Source: Rubellimicrobium roseum (lineage in GTDB: Bacteria; Pseudomonadota; Alphaproteobacteria; Rhodobacterales; Rhodobacteraceae). Taken from it: DNA of 64,000 nt. The stretch spans positions 1 to 64,000 of the forward strand of contig NZ_VDFV01000017.1 of the NCBI RefSeq assembly GCF_006152145.1. The letters are read 5' to 3'. Below, piece by piece: positions 18,305 to 29,071 of the stretch. Position numbers and translations under genes: made by a program. The notes under the pieces are model-generated. The model saw nothing but the letters and a program-made list of their open reading frames with translations. It was not told where the DNA came from and searched no databases. Positions within the stretch are counted from its first letter, which is position 1; every line of letters begins with the position of its first letter.

Positions 18305-19054
18305 ATGCCCCACCTTGCGCGGTCCTGGGCCGATGACGTGGCGGAGTCGCTGATGCTGCTCACGCGGCTGCCCGTCCCGTGGCGGCTCGCGGCGCCCCGA
18401 GGGGCCCGCGCCGCCTGGGCCTGGCCGCTTGCGGGGGCCGTGGTGGGCCTTCTCGCGGCGGGGGTCGCGGCGGGCGCGCTGGCGCTGGGCCTCGCGCCAC
18501 CCGTGGCCGCGGCGCTGGCGCTCGCCGCCCAGGCGCTCGCCACCGGGGGCCTGCACGAGGACGGGCTGTCCGACAGCGCGGACGGGCTCTGGGGCGGCGC
18601 CACGCCCGAGCGGCGGCTGGAGATCATGAAGGACAGCCGCATCGGCAGCTACGGCGCGCTCGCCCTGGTCTTGGGCCTCCTGATCCGCTGGAGCGCTCTG
18701 GCCGCCCTCTTCGCCCAAGGTGCCGTCTGGGGCCCGGTCCTTGCCGCCGCCGCGCTCAGCCGCTGGCCGATGGCGCTCCTGCTCGGAGCCCTGCCCCCGG
18801 CGCGCGAGGGGGGTCTCGCGCGGCTCGTGGGCCGCCCCCAGGCCGGAACGCTGCTGCTGGGCGGCCTCGCCGCCCTCGTCCTGGCCCTCCTCGCTTCCGG
18901 AATCGCGGCGCTCGGCGCGGCGCTGGCCGTGGCGGCCATAGCTTGGGCCTGGACGCGCCTCGTGCGCGCCCGCCTCGGCGGCCAGACCGGCGACACCTGC
19001 GGCGCGGCCCAGCAGCTCTCCGAGATCGCCGCGCTCCTGGCCCTCTCGGCCTGA
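18305..19054 (+). CDS. cobS: Adenosylcobinamide-GDP ribazoletransferase CobS
   Basis: A 249-residue polytopic inner-membrane enzyme joining adenosylcobinamide-GDP and alpha-ribazole (phosphate), the last step of B12 nucleotide-loop assembly. GGLHEDGLSDSADGLWGG at residues 81-98 is the diagnostic acidic motif, followed by MKDSRIGSYGALAL. The remaining sequence is a series of Ala/Leu-rich helices. The start is ATG 18305, with AAGGAAA upstream. It partners functionally with divergent cobT. Confidence 0.95.
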   Translation: MPHLARSWADDVAESLMLLTRLPVPWRLAAPRGARAAWAWPLAGAVVGLLAAGVAAGALALGLAPPVAAALALAAQALATGGLHEDGLSDSADGLWGGATPERRLEIMKDSRIGSYGALALVLGLLIRWSALAALFAQGAVWGPVLAAAALSRWPMALLLGALPPAREGGLARLVGRPQAGTLLLGGLAALVLALLASGIAALGAALAVAAIAWAWTRLVRARLGGQTGDTCGAAQQLSEIAALLALSA

Positions 19055-19117
19055 GCGCAGCCCATCAACCTGGCTCAGATACGCAACCATCCCGACTCAT
19101 CGGCCGGGAGCGCGCTG

Positions 19118-20212
<1,095 letters not shown>

Positions 20213-20213
<1 letters not shown>

Positions 20214-20244
20214 AACGGGAAAGGGCGCCCGCATGGGGGCGCCC
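20213..20244 (-). terminator. Likely terminator after degP
   Basis: GGGCGCCC at 20223-20230 and again at 20237-20244 (self-complementary) form an 8-bp stem with a 6-nt loop. On the minus strand it is followed by TTTCCCGTTT, a weak T-rich tail, which fits termination of the hflK-degP transcript. The opposite strand has no T-run. Confidence 0.6.
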
Positions 20245-20269
20245 TCCCGGTCCCGTCTCGGGGGCCCGC

Positions 20270-21862
20270 TTACTGCTCGGGCTGCGCCTCGGGCTCGCCA
20301 CCCTGCGGCTCCTCGACCGAGAGCGCCACGAAGCGGGGCTCGCCGCCGCGCCGCACCAGCAGGAGAACCGAGCGCCGCCCGGCCTCCTCGGCCGCCTGCA
20401 CGGCCGCCTCGAAGTCCGCGACCGAGGCCACGGGCGCCTGGCCCGCCTCGGTGATGACGTCGCCCGGCAGCAGCCCCTTCTCGGCCGCGTCCGAGACCGG
20501 ATCGACCTCGGTCACCACGAGACCCGTCGCGTCCTCGGGCAGGCCGAACTGCTGCGCCGCTTCGGGCGTCACGGTGGACAGGGTCATGCCCAGCAGCTCC
20601 GACGTCTGCGGCTCGCCGGGCTGCTCGGCCGAGGCGGGCTGCGCGGACTCGGCGTCCTCGCGGCGGCCCAGCGTGATGTCGAGCGTCACCCGCTCGCCGT
20701 CGCGCAGCACCTCCATGGGCACCGTCTCGCCCACGGGGGCCGAGCCCACGTTGCGCACCAGCTCGCGCGTGTCCTGGACCGGCGTGCCGTTGAAGCTCAG
20801 GATCACGTCGCCGGCCTCGACGCCCGCGTCCAGCGCCGGGCCTTCGGGAACGTCGGTCACCAGCGCGCCCGCGGTGCTTTCCAGGCCCTCGATGGCGTCC
20901 ACCATGTCCGGCGTCACGTCCTGGATGCGCACGCCCAGCCAGCCGCGCCGCGTCTCGCCGAACTCGCGGAGCTGGTCGACCACGTCCGACACCACCGCCG
21001 AGGACATGGCGAAGCCGATGCCGATCGAGCCGCCGGTGGGCGACAGGATGGCGGTGTTCATGCCGATCACCTGGCCGTTCATGTCGAAGAGCGGCCCGCC
21101 CGAGTTGCCGCGGTTGATCGCGGCGTCGGTCTGGATGTAGTCGTCGTAGGTGCCCGACAGCTCCCGGTTGCGGGCCGAGATGATCCCGGCCGAGATCGAG
21201 AAGCCCTGGCCCAGCGGGTTGCCCATGGCGAGCACCCAGTCGCCCACCTCGGCCTCCGCGCCGTTCGAGTCGCCGAACTCCACGAAGGGCAGGTCGGCGC
21301 CGTCGACCTTGAGGAGCGCCACGTCGGTGTTGGGGTCGGTCCCCACCAGCGTTGCGGGCATGTCGGGCCCTTCGAAGAAGTCGATCAGGATCTCGTCGGC
21401 GCCTTCGATCACGTGGTTGTTCGTCACGATGTAGCCGTCGGCCGAGATGACGTAGCCCGAGCCCAGGGCCTGGCTGCGCTGCGGCCCGCCGCCGTTCGGG
21501 CCGCCGAACTCCTCGAAGAAGTCCTCGAAGGGCGAGCCCTCGGGGACCATGCCCTGCGGCCCAGCGTTCGCGGCGACGATGCTGGTCGTGGTGATGTTGA
21601 CGACGGCCGGGCTCACCTGCCGCGCAAGGTCGGCGAAGCTCAGCGGCCGATTGTCCGTCCCGGTCGTGAGGGCGGGCTCCGAAGGAGTCAGCGAGGCGCT
21701 CGGGTCCTGGTCGCCCGGAACCGCGCTGTCCTGGTCCTGTGCCGTGGTGTCCTGGGCCGTCACCGGCATGACCTGGGTGAGGGCGATGGCGGTCCCGAGC
21801 AGCAGCGCGGCCGCGCCCGTCGGACGCTGGGCGAGGGTGTTGGCGAGGGTCTTGAGTGTCAC
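20270..21862 (-). CDS. degP: Periplasmic serine protease DegP/HtrA (Do family)
   Basis: A 530-residue HtrA protease/chaperone. An N-terminal signal segment (residues ~15-37) is followed by a trypsin-like domain with His150 (TNNHV), Asp180 (NTDVALLKV) and Ser254 (GNSGGPLFD). Two PDZ domains begin near 310 (RGWLGVRIQ) and 425. It degrades or refolds damaged envelope proteins. The start is the GTG at 21862, with AAGGAG six bases upstream; the 75 codons upstream lack a signal and overlap the intergenic region. It follows hflK, hflC and DUF2065 on the same strand, the usual quality-control operon. The acidic, Gln-rich C-terminal tail is extra. Confidence 0.95.
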   Translation of the reverse strand: MTLKTLANTLAQRPTGAAALLLGTAIALTQVMPVTAQDTTAQDQDSAVPGDQDPSASLTPSEPALTTGTDNRPLSFADLARQVSPAVVNITTTSIVAANAGPQGMVPEGSPFEDFFEEFGGPNGGGPQRSQALGSGYVISADGYIVTNNHVIEGADEILIDFFEGPDMPATLVGTDPNTDVALLKVDGADLPFVEFGDSNGAEAEVGDWVLAMGNPLGQGFSISAGIISARNRELSGTYDDYIQTDAAINRGNSGGPLFDMNGQVIGMNTAILSPTGGSIGIGFAMSSAVVSDVVDQLREFGETRRGWLGVRIQDVTPDMVDAIEGLESTAGALVTDVPEGPALDAGVEAGDVILSFNGTPVQDTRELVRNVGSAPVGETVPMEVLRDGERVTLDITLGRREDAESAQPASAEQPGEPQTSELLGMTLSTVTPEAAQQFGLPEDATGLVVTEVDPVSDAAEKGLLPGDVITEAGQAPVASVADFEAAVQAAEEAGRRSVLLLVRRGGEPRFVALSVEEPQGGEPEAQPEQ

Positions 21863-22010
21863 GAGCGGCTCCTTGATTGGCGACGCAACGCCGCCGGAAT
21901 GAGGGCGGCCCCGGGATGCGCCCCTGGGGTCGTTGGACGCGACCATCAACCTAGGGGCCGGGAAGCTCAACGCAAAGACCCCTCGCAGGGCGTCAAGACG
22001 GTGTGAAGGG

Positions 22011-22214
22011 TCAGAGAGGAAAACCGCCGGCCATCCGCCCCGCCCAGACGAGCGCGAGGCCGAGGGCGAGCGCCGCAAGGCCCGCAAGCCGCCGCGTCTC
22101 CATCGGCAGCCCCCGGACCACGAGGAGGAAGCGCTCCACCATCTGGGGCGCGAGGGCCCAGATCAGGCCCTCGACCACCAGGGTCAGGCCGACCCCCAGG
22201 AACACCCAGGCCAT
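22011..22214 (-). CDS. DUF2065 (YjeT-like) small membrane protein
   Basis: A 67-residue protein with two hydrophobic segments (AWVFLGVGLTLVVEGLIWAL and LAGLAALALGLALVWAG) joined by a short basic loop (RGLPMETRRL). This matches DUF2065, whose members sit beside hflKC in many proteobacteria. The start shares one base with the hflC stop. The function is unknown; location suggests a membrane partner of the HflKC/FtsH system. Confidence 0.9.
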   Translation of the reverse strand: MAWVFLGVGLTLVVEGLIWALAPQMVERFLLVVRGLPMETRRLAGLAALALGLALVWAGRMAGGFPL

Positions 22215-23284
22215 CAGGGGGCCGGAGCGTCGGTCGCGGCAGCCGCGTCATCGTTCGCCGGGGCGACGATCGCCGGCGCGTCCAGCGTCACGGTCGCGGT
22301 GCCGGCCTGCTCCGTGGCCGGAGCCTCCGTCGCGGCGGCTGCGCTGTCCTCCGTCGCGGCCTCGGCGGCCGGAGCGGCTTCCCCGGCCGGGGCCGCGGCG
22401 GTGCCCGTTCCTTCCCCGGCGCCGTAGAGGTAGTTGAAGAAGGCGTTGTCGGGCGTCATCACCATGGTCGAGTTGCTGCCCCGCAGCGCCGACACATAGG
22501 CTTGCATCGAGCGATAGAACTGGAAGAACTCGGGGTCCTGTCCATAGGCCTCGGCGAAGACGCGGTTGGCCTCGGCGTCGGCCTCGCCTCGGGTGATCTG
22601 CGCGTCGCGCTCGGCTTCCGAGATGGTCTCGGTCACGGTGCGGTCGGCGGTGGCGCGGATGCGCTGCGCGGCCTCGTTGCCGCGGGCGATCTCGTCGGCG
22701 GCCTCGCGCTCGCGCTCGGCCCGCATCCGGGCGAAGGTGGCTTCCAGGTTCTGCGCGGGCAGGTTCGTGGCCTTGAGCCGCACGTCGATCACGTCGAGCC
22801 CCAGCGTTTGGGCCTCGGCCTCCGCCCCGTCGCGGATGCGGTTCATCAGCGACCGGCGGTCAGCCGACAGGATCGTGTCCGAGGTGACCTGATCGCTACC
22901 CAGCACGGCGCGGATCTGCGCGTTCAGGATGTTGTTGAGCAGGTTCTCGGCCGTCGCGAGGCCCCCGGCGCCCACGGCTTGGCGGAACCGCACGGGGTCG
23001 TCGATCCGGTAGCGCGCGAAGGCGTCGACCACGAGGCGGCGGTCGTCCGAGGGCGTGACCTCGATCGTCTCGGTGTCGAGGCTCAGGATGCGGTCGTCAT
23101 AGGTCACGACCTGCTGGATGAAGGGGACCTTGAGCCCGAGCCCCGGCTCTTCTCGGACCTGGCGGATCTGGCCGAACTGCAGCACGAGCGCCTTCTCGCG
23201 CTCGTCGACGACGTAGATGGAGGACACGAGCAGCACCAGGGCGACACCCAGCGCGACCAGGAGGGCGGTGGCGGAGCGGCGCAT
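22214..23284 (-). CDS. hflC: HflC, SPFH-domain modulator of FtsH
   Basis: A 356-residue type II membrane protein. One N-terminal membrane helix (ALLVALGVALVLLVSSIYVV) precedes a periplasm-facing SPFH/band 7 domain (ALVLQFGQIRQV) and a long helix (ADEIARGNEAAQRIRA) ending in FFNYLYG. With HflK it forms a cage around the FtsH protease. The last ~70 residues are Ala/Glu/Pro-rich and extend beyond usual HflC. The gene starts three bases after the hflK stop. Confidence 0.95.
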   Translation of the reverse strand: MRRSATALLVALGVALVLLVSSIYVVDEREKALVLQFGQIRQVREEPGLGLKVPFIQQVVTYDDRILSLDTETIEVTPSDDRRLVVDAFARYRIDDPVRFRQAVGAGGLATAENLLNNILNAQIRAVLGSDQVTSDTILSADRRSLMNRIRDGAEAEAQTLGLDVIDVRLKATNLPAQNLEATFARMRAEREREAADEIARGNEAAQRIRATADRTVTETISEAERDAQITRGEADAEANRVFAEAYGQDPEFFQFYRSMQAYVSALRGSNSTMVMTPDNAFFNYLYGAGEGTGTAAAPAGEAAPAAEAATEDSAAAATEAPATEQAGTATVTLDAPAIVAPANDDAAAATDAPAP

Positions 23285-23286
23285 GG

Positions 23287-24519
23287 TCAGTTCCCCGTGG
23301 CGGTGGTGGTGGCCGAAGCGGCCGGAGAGGCGGTGCCGGTGATGTTGGCGGGCGCCTGCGGCGCGGCCGCGGGGGCCGGCTGCCGCATGATCTGGTCGAG
23401 CGGCAGGAAGGGCACGACGCCTTGGCTGCCGTCCGCCCCGGCGACGGAGGGATCGAGGATGATCTTGTCCACGTTGCCCAAGACGCGTTCCATCGTCTCT
23501 AGGTAGATGCGCTCGCGCGTGACGTCCTCGGCGTTGCGGTACTCGCCCAGCACCGCCTGGAAGCGCGACGCCTCGCCGACCGCGTTGTTCACGGTCTGGG
23601 CGCGGTAGGCCTCGGCCTGCTCGATCACCTGCGCGGCCTGGCCGCGCGATTCGGCCAGAACCCGGTTGGCGTAGGCGTCCGCCTGCCGCTGGAGACGGTC
23701 GCGCTCCTGCTCGGCCGCCTGCACGGCGCGGAAGGCGTCGATGACCTCGGTCGGCGGGTCGGCGCGGCCCAGCGTGACGCGGACCACGTTGATGCCGCTG
23801 TCATAGGCGTCGAGCGAGGCCTGGATGTTCTCGCGCGCGGTGGCGGCGATCTCGGCGCGGTCGCGGTTGAGGATCGGCGCGAGGTTCGAGGCCGCGATGA
23901 TCTCGCGCATGACCGATTCGGAAACCGCGCGCACCGTTCCTTCGGGATCGGCGATGTTGAACAGCATCCGCGCCGGATCGTTGACGTTCCAGGTCACCTG
24001 GAAGCCGATGTCCACGATGTTGGCGTCGGTCGTGAGCATCAGCCCGTCCTCGACCTGCCCGCCGCCGTTGGCGCCCGCGGCGACCGAGCCCAGGTTCTCC
24101 GTGCGTTCGGTGGTGGTGGCGACGACCTCGTAGGTCACGACCGGCCAGGGGGCGAAGTTCAGGCCCGGCTCGCCGGTGTCCGAGTAGCTCCCCAGGAACA
24201 GCTCGACCGAGCGTTCCTGCGGCTGCACCGTGTAGAAGGACATGAAGGCCCACAGGAGCGCCACCGCCCCGGCCCCGATCAGCAGCGTGCCCCGCGTCAC
24301 GCGCGGCCCGTCGCCGCCACGGTTCGGGGGCGGAAAGCCGCCGCGCCCGCCCATCAGCACGCGGAGCTGCTCGCGCCCGCGATTCATGAGCTGGTCGATC
24401 TCGGGGATCGGGGGCCCCTCGCCCGGACGCCGGGGCGGGCGCCTGTCGTCGGGACGACGGTCGTCATCCCCCCCGCCGCCGCTGCCGCGATTGCCGCCCC
24501 ACGGACCTCCGTTCGCCAT
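23287..24519 (-). CDS. hflK: HflK, SPFH-domain modulator of FtsH
   Basis: A 410-residue partner of HflC. The first ~85 residues are Gly/Arg/Pro-rich (typical of HflK), then comes a membrane helix (GTLLIGAGAVALLWAFMSFYTV) and the band 7 domain (QPQERSVELFLGSY). The segment VTLGRADPPTEVIDAFRAVQAAEQERDRLQRQADAYANRV is the conserved HflK helix. It is the first gene of the hflK-hflC-DUF2065-degP run; a promoter must lie in the 135 bp before it. Confidence 0.95.
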   Translation of the reverse strand: MANGGPWGGNRGSGGGGDDDRRPDDRRPPRRPGEGPPIPEIDQLMNRGREQLRVLMGGRGGFPPPNRGGDGPRVTRGTLLIGAGAVALLWAFMSFYTVQPQERSVELFLGSYSDTGEPGLNFAPWPVVTYEVVATTTERTENLGSVAAGANGGGQVEDGLMLTTDANIVDIGFQVTWNVNDPARMLFNIADPEGTVRAVSESVMREIIAASNLAPILNRDRAEIAATARENIQASLDAYDSGINVVRVTLGRADPPTEVIDAFRAVQAAEQERDRLQRQADAYANRVLAESRGQAAQVIEQAEAYRAQTVNNAVGEASRFQAVLGEYRNAEDVTRERIYLETMERVLGNVDKIILDPSVAGADGSQGVVPFLPLDQIMRQPAPAAAPQAPANITGTASPAASATTTATGN

Positions 24520-24654
24520 CCTGAAACCCCTCTTCCTGTCGCCCCTTAGCTGGTCACGCTTGTGCGAAAAGACAACCCCGGGGACCCGTCACGCAAGGGC
24601 GAGGCGGGCGGGAACGCCGCGTGATGCGTCCTGCGTGCCGCGCCCGATCCGCAA

Positions 24655-26070
24655 TCAACCCCGGCGGACCGGCGCGCGCAGGGTCACGATCTCCTCGGCC
24701 ATCGTGGGATGGACGGCGACCGTGCGGTCGAAGTCCTCCTTGGTCGCGCCCATCCTGATCGCCACGGCGGCGAGCTGGATCATCTCGCCCGCCTCGGGGG
24801 CGACGATGTGGCAGCCCAGCACCCGGCGCGTGGCCTGGCTCACGATCAGCTTCATCAGCACCCGCTCGGGCCGCCCGGCAAAGGCCGACCGCATCGGGCG
24901 GAAGGTGGTGGCGTAAACATCGACCGGCTCCTGCGCGCGGGCCTGCTCCTCGGTCAGCCCCACCGCCCCGTATTCCGGCTGGGTGAAGATGGCCGAGGGG
25001 ATCATCCTGTGGTCGACCGGCGTGGGCCGGCCGTGGAACACCGTCTCGACGAAGCACATGGCGTCGCGGATCGCCACCGGGGTCAGCGCGGGCCGCCCGG
25101 TCACGTCGCCGATGGCGAAGACCGACGGCACCTTGGTCTGCGAATACTCGTCCACCGGCACGTAGCCGCCGCGCGACAGCTCGACCCCGATCTCCTCCAG
25201 CCCCAGACCCCGGCTGTTGGGATCGCGCCCCGTCGCGAAGAGCACGGCGTCATACACCTTCTCGACGCCCATCGTGGTCTTGACCTTCACGGGCCCCCGG
25301 GCCGGCGCGACCTTCCTCGCGACCAGCATCTCGCCCGCCGGCATGTCGAAGTCCTCGTCGGGCGCGCCCATCAGGGCGATGTCGGTCCCCGTGTGCAGGT
25401 CGACCCCCCGCTGCCGGATGGACTCGGCCACGAGGCCCCGCGCCTCCTCGTCGAAGCCCCGCAGGATCTGCGCGCCGCGGTAGATCTGCGTGACCTCCAC
25501 GCCCAGCCCGTTCAGGATGCAGGCCATCTCGCAGGCGATGTAGCCGCCGCCCACGATCAGGATGCTCTTCGGCAGCTCCTCCATCAGGAACACGTCGTCC
25601 GACACCATCCCCATCTCGGCGCAGGGCATCTCGGGCCGGTTGGGCCGCCCGCCGGTGGCGATCAGGATATGCGCGGCCGTCACGGTCTCTCCGGTGGACA
25701 GCCGCACCGTGTGCGGGTCCTCCAGCACCGCCCGCGCGGCATGGACCTTGACCCCCGACCCGTCGAGCATCCGGCCGTAGACCCCCTCCAGCCGGTCCAG
25801 CTCCGAATGCAGGTGCGCCCGGAACGACGGCCAGTCGAAGGCGCCTTCCCCGAAGGTCCAGCCGTAGCGCAGCGCCGTCTCGTGCACCTCGGAAAACTGC
25901 GAGGCGAAGACCATGAGCTTCTTGGGCACGCAGCCCCGGATCACGCAGGTCCCGCCCAGCCGGCTTTCCTCGGCCAGCGCCACTTTGGCGCCCGTCTGCG
26001 CCGCCATTCGCGCCGCCCGGACCCCGCCCGAGCCGCCGCCGATCACGAAAAGGTCGAGGTCGAAGGCCAT
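24655..26070 (-). CDS. gor: Glutathione-disulfide reductase
   Basis: A 471-residue FAD-dependent disulfide reductase that regenerates GSH from GSSG with NADPH. The FAD-binding VIGGGSGGVRAARMAA is at residues 9-24, the redox-active pair Cys42/Cys47 lies in GGTCVIRGCVPKK, the NAD(P) site is IVGGGYIACEMA, and the C-terminal catalytic His is in VAVHPTMAEE. The start shares one base with the rpiA stop. Glutathione and NADPH supply may thus be co-expressed, since RpiA is a pentose phosphate enzyme. Confidence 0.95.
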   Translation of the reverse strand: MAFDLDLFVIGGGSGGVRAARMAAQTGAKVALAEESRLGGTCVIRGCVPKKLMVFASQFSEVHETALRYGWTFGEGAFDWPSFRAHLHSELDRLEGVYGRMLDGSGVKVHAARAVLEDPHTVRLSTGETVTAAHILIATGGRPNRPEMPCAEMGMVSDDVFLMEELPKSILIVGGGYIACEMACILNGLGVEVTQIYRGAQILRGFDEEARGLVAESIRQRGVDLHTGTDIALMGAPDEDFDMPAGEMLVARKVAPARGPVKVKTTMGVEKVYDAVLFATGRDPNSRGLGLEEIGVELSRGGYVPVDEYSQTKVPSVFAIGDVTGRPALTPVAIRDAMCFVETVFHGRPTPVDHRMIPSAIFTQPEYGAVGLTEEQARAQEPVDVYATTFRPMRSAFAGRPERVLMKLIVSQATRRVLGCHIVAPEAGEMIQLAAVAIRMGATKEDFDRTVAVHPTMAEEIVTLRAPVRRG

Positions 26071-26828
26071 CACACCACCTCCCGGAAGATGTTGTCGCCG
26101 TCCTGCGCCGCGCCCGGGTCCACGACCTCGGCGCGCCCGTCCGCGTGACCGATCACCAGCGTGTCGGCGATCCCCAGGAACAGCCCGTTCTCCACGACGC
26201 CGGGGATCTGGTTGAGACGCAGTGCCAGCGCCAGCGGGTCGCCGATGCGCCCCAGGTGCAGGTCGAGGATGCGGTTGCCCTCGTCGGTGACGAAGGGCTG
26301 GCCGTCGCGCAGCCGCAGCTCGACCCGCCGCCCGTCCACGTCGAGCCCGGCGATCGCCTCCTCGATCAGCCGCCGGGTCGAGGACAGCCCGAAGGGGATC
26401 ACCTCCACGGGCAGCGGAAAGGCCCCCAGCACCGGCACGCGCTTGCCCGCGTCGGCGATGACGACGACACGATCGGCGGCGGTGGCCACGATCTTCTCCC
26501 ACAGAAGCGCGCCGCCCCCGCCCTTGATGAGGTTCAGCCGGGGGTCCGCCTCGTCCGCCCCGTCGATGCAGATGTCGAGCCGCCCGGTCTCCTCCAGCGT
26601 CGCCACCTCGATCCCCTCTTCGCGCGCCAGCCGCGCCGTCTGGGCCGAGGTCGGCACCCCGACGATGCGCAGCCCCTCCTCGCGCATCCGCTCGCCCAGG
26701 CGGCGGACGAGGAAGGCGGCGGTGGAGCCGGTGCCCAGCCCGACCTTCATGCCCGATTCGACGAACTCCGCGGCCTTGAGCGCGCTCGCGCGCTTGGCGA
26801 GATCGGAGGAGGACAGCGTGTCGGTCAT
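26070..26828 (-). CDS. rpiA: Ribose-5-phosphate isomerase A
   Basis: A 252-residue enzyme interconverting ribose 5-phosphate and ribulose 5-phosphate. The motifs [38 protein letters not shown] (catalytic Asp and Glu) and [10 protein letters not shown] are intact. The start is the ATG at 26828, with GAGG upstream; an in-frame ATG five codons upstream (26843) is possible but has a poorer site. It is coupled to gor and divergent from a glutathione S-transferase gene, which makes a glutathione-themed neighbourhood. Confidence 0.96.
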   Translation of the reverse strand: MTDTLSSSDLAKRASALKAAEFVESGMKVGLGTGSTAAFLVRRLGERMREEGLRIVGVPTSAQTARLAREEGIEVATLEETGRLDICIDGADEADPRLNLIKGGGGALLWEKIVATAADRVVVIADAGKRVPVLGAFPLPVEVIPFGLSSTRRLIEEAIAGLDVDGRRVELRLRDGQPFVTDEGNRILDLHLGRIGDPLALALRLNQIPGVVENGLFLGIADTLVIGHADGRAEVVDPGAAQDGDNIFREVV

Positions 26829-27002
26829 GGGGGCCTCGGACATCTTCTGGTGCCCGTGGGTATAGGCCGGGCGGACAGCAAGGGCGAGTCCCGCCGCCCG
26901 CCCGGCCGTCCGACCTTGGGCGCAGGCGCGTCTGCCCCCTTCGGCTCCGGAAGCGTCGCTTTCCGACGCTTCCCCGCCGCGCGGCGTGAAAGGATGCGCG
27001 CC

Positions 27003-27698
27003 ATGATCCCCCTCCGCCTCCACTACGCCCCCGACAACGCCTCCCTCTGCGTGCGCCTCGCGCTGCTGCGCGCCGGGGTGCCGTTCGAGACCGTCCTCGT
27101 GGACCGCCGCAGCCGCGCGCAGGACGGGGCCGCCTATCGTGCCGTGAACCCGAACGGCCTCATCCCCGCGCTGGAAACGTCCGACGGCCCGATCTGGGAA
27201 ACGGGCGCGATCCTTCTCTGGCTCGCGGACCGCCATGGCGCGGACCTCGTGTCCGGCCCCGACCACCCCGACCGGGGCGCGGTGCTGGCCTGGCTCTTCT
27301 GGCTGTCCAACACCCTGCACCCGGCGCTGCGGATGCTGTTCTACCCCGAGCGGCACGTGACCGGCGACACCGGTCCGCTCGTCGCCCGCACCCGCGAGCG
27401 GGTCGCCGCCATGCTCGACATCCTGGAGGAGGGCAGCACCCGGCTCGGCCGCTGGCTCGGGGCCGGGGAGTCCTCGATCCTCGACTGCTATCTCTGCCCC
27501 ATGCTGCGCTGGCTCGCGCTCTATCCCGTGGGGGACGCCGCATGGTTCGACCTTGCGCGCTGGCCTCGCCTGCACGATATCGCCCGCCGAATGGACGACC
27601 GGCCCGAGACGCGGGCCGCCACCGCCGCCGAGGGCCTGGGACCCACGCCCTTCAGCGCCCCTTCCCTCCCCAACCCGCCCGAAGGCAGCGCCCTCTGA
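27003..27698 (+). CDS. Glutathione S-transferase family protein
   Basis: A 231-residue GST. The N-terminal thioredoxin-like half ([24 protein letters not shown]) contains the cis-Pro segment NPNGLIPAL and the gamma-glutamyl-binding [15 protein letters not shown]. The C-terminal half is all helical. The residue after the first strand is Ala/Pro/Asp/Asn-rich, with Ser18 or nearby as the possible thiolate partner. It starts at ATG 27003, with AAAGGA upstream; an ATG at 26994 is an alternative. The stop overlaps the sdaA start by one base. The substrate is unknown. Confidence 0.88.
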   Translation: MIPLRLHYAPDNASLCVRLALLRAGVPFETVLVDRRSRAQDGAAYRAVNPNGLIPALETSDGPIWETGAILLWLADRHGADLVSGPDHPDRGAVLAWLFWLSNTLHPALRMLFYPERHVTGDTGPLVARTRERVAAMLDILEEGSTRLGRWLGAGESSILDCYLCPMLRWLALYPVGDAAWFDLARWPRLHDIARRMDDRPETRAATAAEGLGPTPFSAPSLPNPPEGSAL

Positions 27699-29071
27699 TG
27701 TTCCTTTCCGTCTTCGACATGTTCAAGGTCGGCATCGGCCCGTCCTCCTCGCACACCATGGGCCCCATGGTCGCGGGGGCGCGCTTCCTCGACCTGCTGC
27801 GCGCGCAGCCCTTCCGGGTCGCGGGGCTCCGGGCCTCGCTCCACGGCAGCCTCGCCTTCACCGGCGTAGGCCACGCGACCGACCGCGCCACGATCCTCGG
27901 CCTCGCGGGCTTCATCCCCTCGGACTACGACGCCGAGAAGGCCGAGGCCGCGCTCGCCCGCATCCGCGACACCCACGAGGTCGCGCCCGAGGGGCTGCCC
28001 CCCCTGCGCTTCGACCCCGCCAAGGACCTTGTCTTCGACTACGGCCCCGCCCTCCCCGGCCACGCCAACGGCATGATCCTCAGGGGCACCGACGCGCAGG
28101 GCGACGTCATCGTGGAGGAGACCTACTACTCCATCGGCGGCGGCTTCGTCCTGACCGCCGAGGAACTGGCCGGAGGCAAGGCCACCGAGGACGGCCCGCC
28201 CGTTCCCTACCCCTTCGACACCGCCGAATCGATGCTGCGAATGTCGCGCGACTCGGGCCTCTCCATCGCCGAGATGAAGCGCCGCAACGAACTGACACGC
28301 CTGGACGCCCGCGCGCTCGACAAGGGCCTCGCCCGCATCTGGGAGGTGATGAACGCCTGCATCGACCGGGGCCTCGCCTCCGAGGGCATCCTGCCCGGCG
28401 GCCTGAAGGTCAAGCGCCGCGCCATGGGCATCCACCGCTCGCTTCTCGCGGAACGTGGCCTGAACCTCACCGCGCCCCATACGATCAACGACTGGATGTC
28501 CGCCTACGCCATGGCGGTGAACGAGGAGAACGCCGCCGGCGGGCAGGTCGTCACCGCGCCCACCAACGGCGCGGCGGGCGTGGTCCCGGCCGTCATCCGC
28601 TACTGGCTCGACCACGTGCCGGGCGCGTCCAGCCGCGACGTTCCCGACTTCCTGCTCACGGCCGCGGCCATCGGCGGGCTCATCAAGTACAACGCCTCGA
28701 TCTCGGGGGCCGAATGCGGCTGCCAGGCCGAGGTGGGCTCGGCCTCGGCCATGGCCGCCGCCGGACTGGCCGCCGTCCTGGGCGGCACCCCCATGCAGGT
28801 CGAGAACGCCGCCGAGATCGCGCTGGAGCACCACCTCGGCATGACCTGCGACCCGGTGAAGGGCCTCGTGCAGGTCCCCTGCATCGAACGGAACGGCCTG
28901 GGCGCCATCAAGGCGGTTTCCGCCGCATCCCTGTCCCTGCGCGGTGACGGCACGCATCTCGTACCGCTGGATGCCGCGATCGAGACCATGCGCCAGACGG
29001 GCCGCGACATGCACGAGAAGTACAAGGAAACCTCGCTGGGCGGCCTCGCGGTCAACGTCCCGAACTGCTGA
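27698..29071 (+). CDS. sdaA: L-serine ammonia-lyase, iron-sulfur (single-chain type)
   Basis: A 457-residue oxygen-sensitive enzyme converting L-serine to pyruvate and ammonia. The opening [20 protein letters not shown] is diagnostic. The N-terminal beta domain is fused to the alpha domain, so this is the single-polypeptide form. Three cluster cysteines are at 342, 384 and 395 ([19 protein letters not shown]), one residue off those of the Legionella enzyme. TLREG-like regulatory sequences are absent. It is translationally coupled to the GST gene and its last 20 bp overlap the convergent hydrolase gene. Confidence 0.95.
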   Translation: MFLSVFDMFKVGIGPSSSHTMGPMVAGARFLDLLRAQPFRVAGLRASLHGSLAFTGVGHATDRATILGLAGFIPSDYDAEKAEAALARIRDTHEVAPEGLPPLRFDPAKDLVFDYGPALPGHANGMILRGTDAQGDVIVEETYYSIGGGFVLTAEELAGGKATEDGPPVPYPFDTAESMLRMSRDSGLSIAEMKRRNELTRLDARALDKGLARIWEVMNACIDRGLASEGILPGGLKVKRRAMGIHRSLLAERGLNLTAPHTINDWMSAYAMAVNEENAAGGQVVTAPTNGAAGVVPAVIRYWLDHVPGASSRDVPDFLLTAAAIGGLIKYNASISGAECGCQAEVGSASAMAAAGLAAVLGGTPMQVENAAEIALEHHLGMTCDPVKGLVQVPCIERNGLGAIKAVSAASLSLRGDGTHLVPLDAAIETMRQTGRDMHEKYKETSLGGLAVNVPNC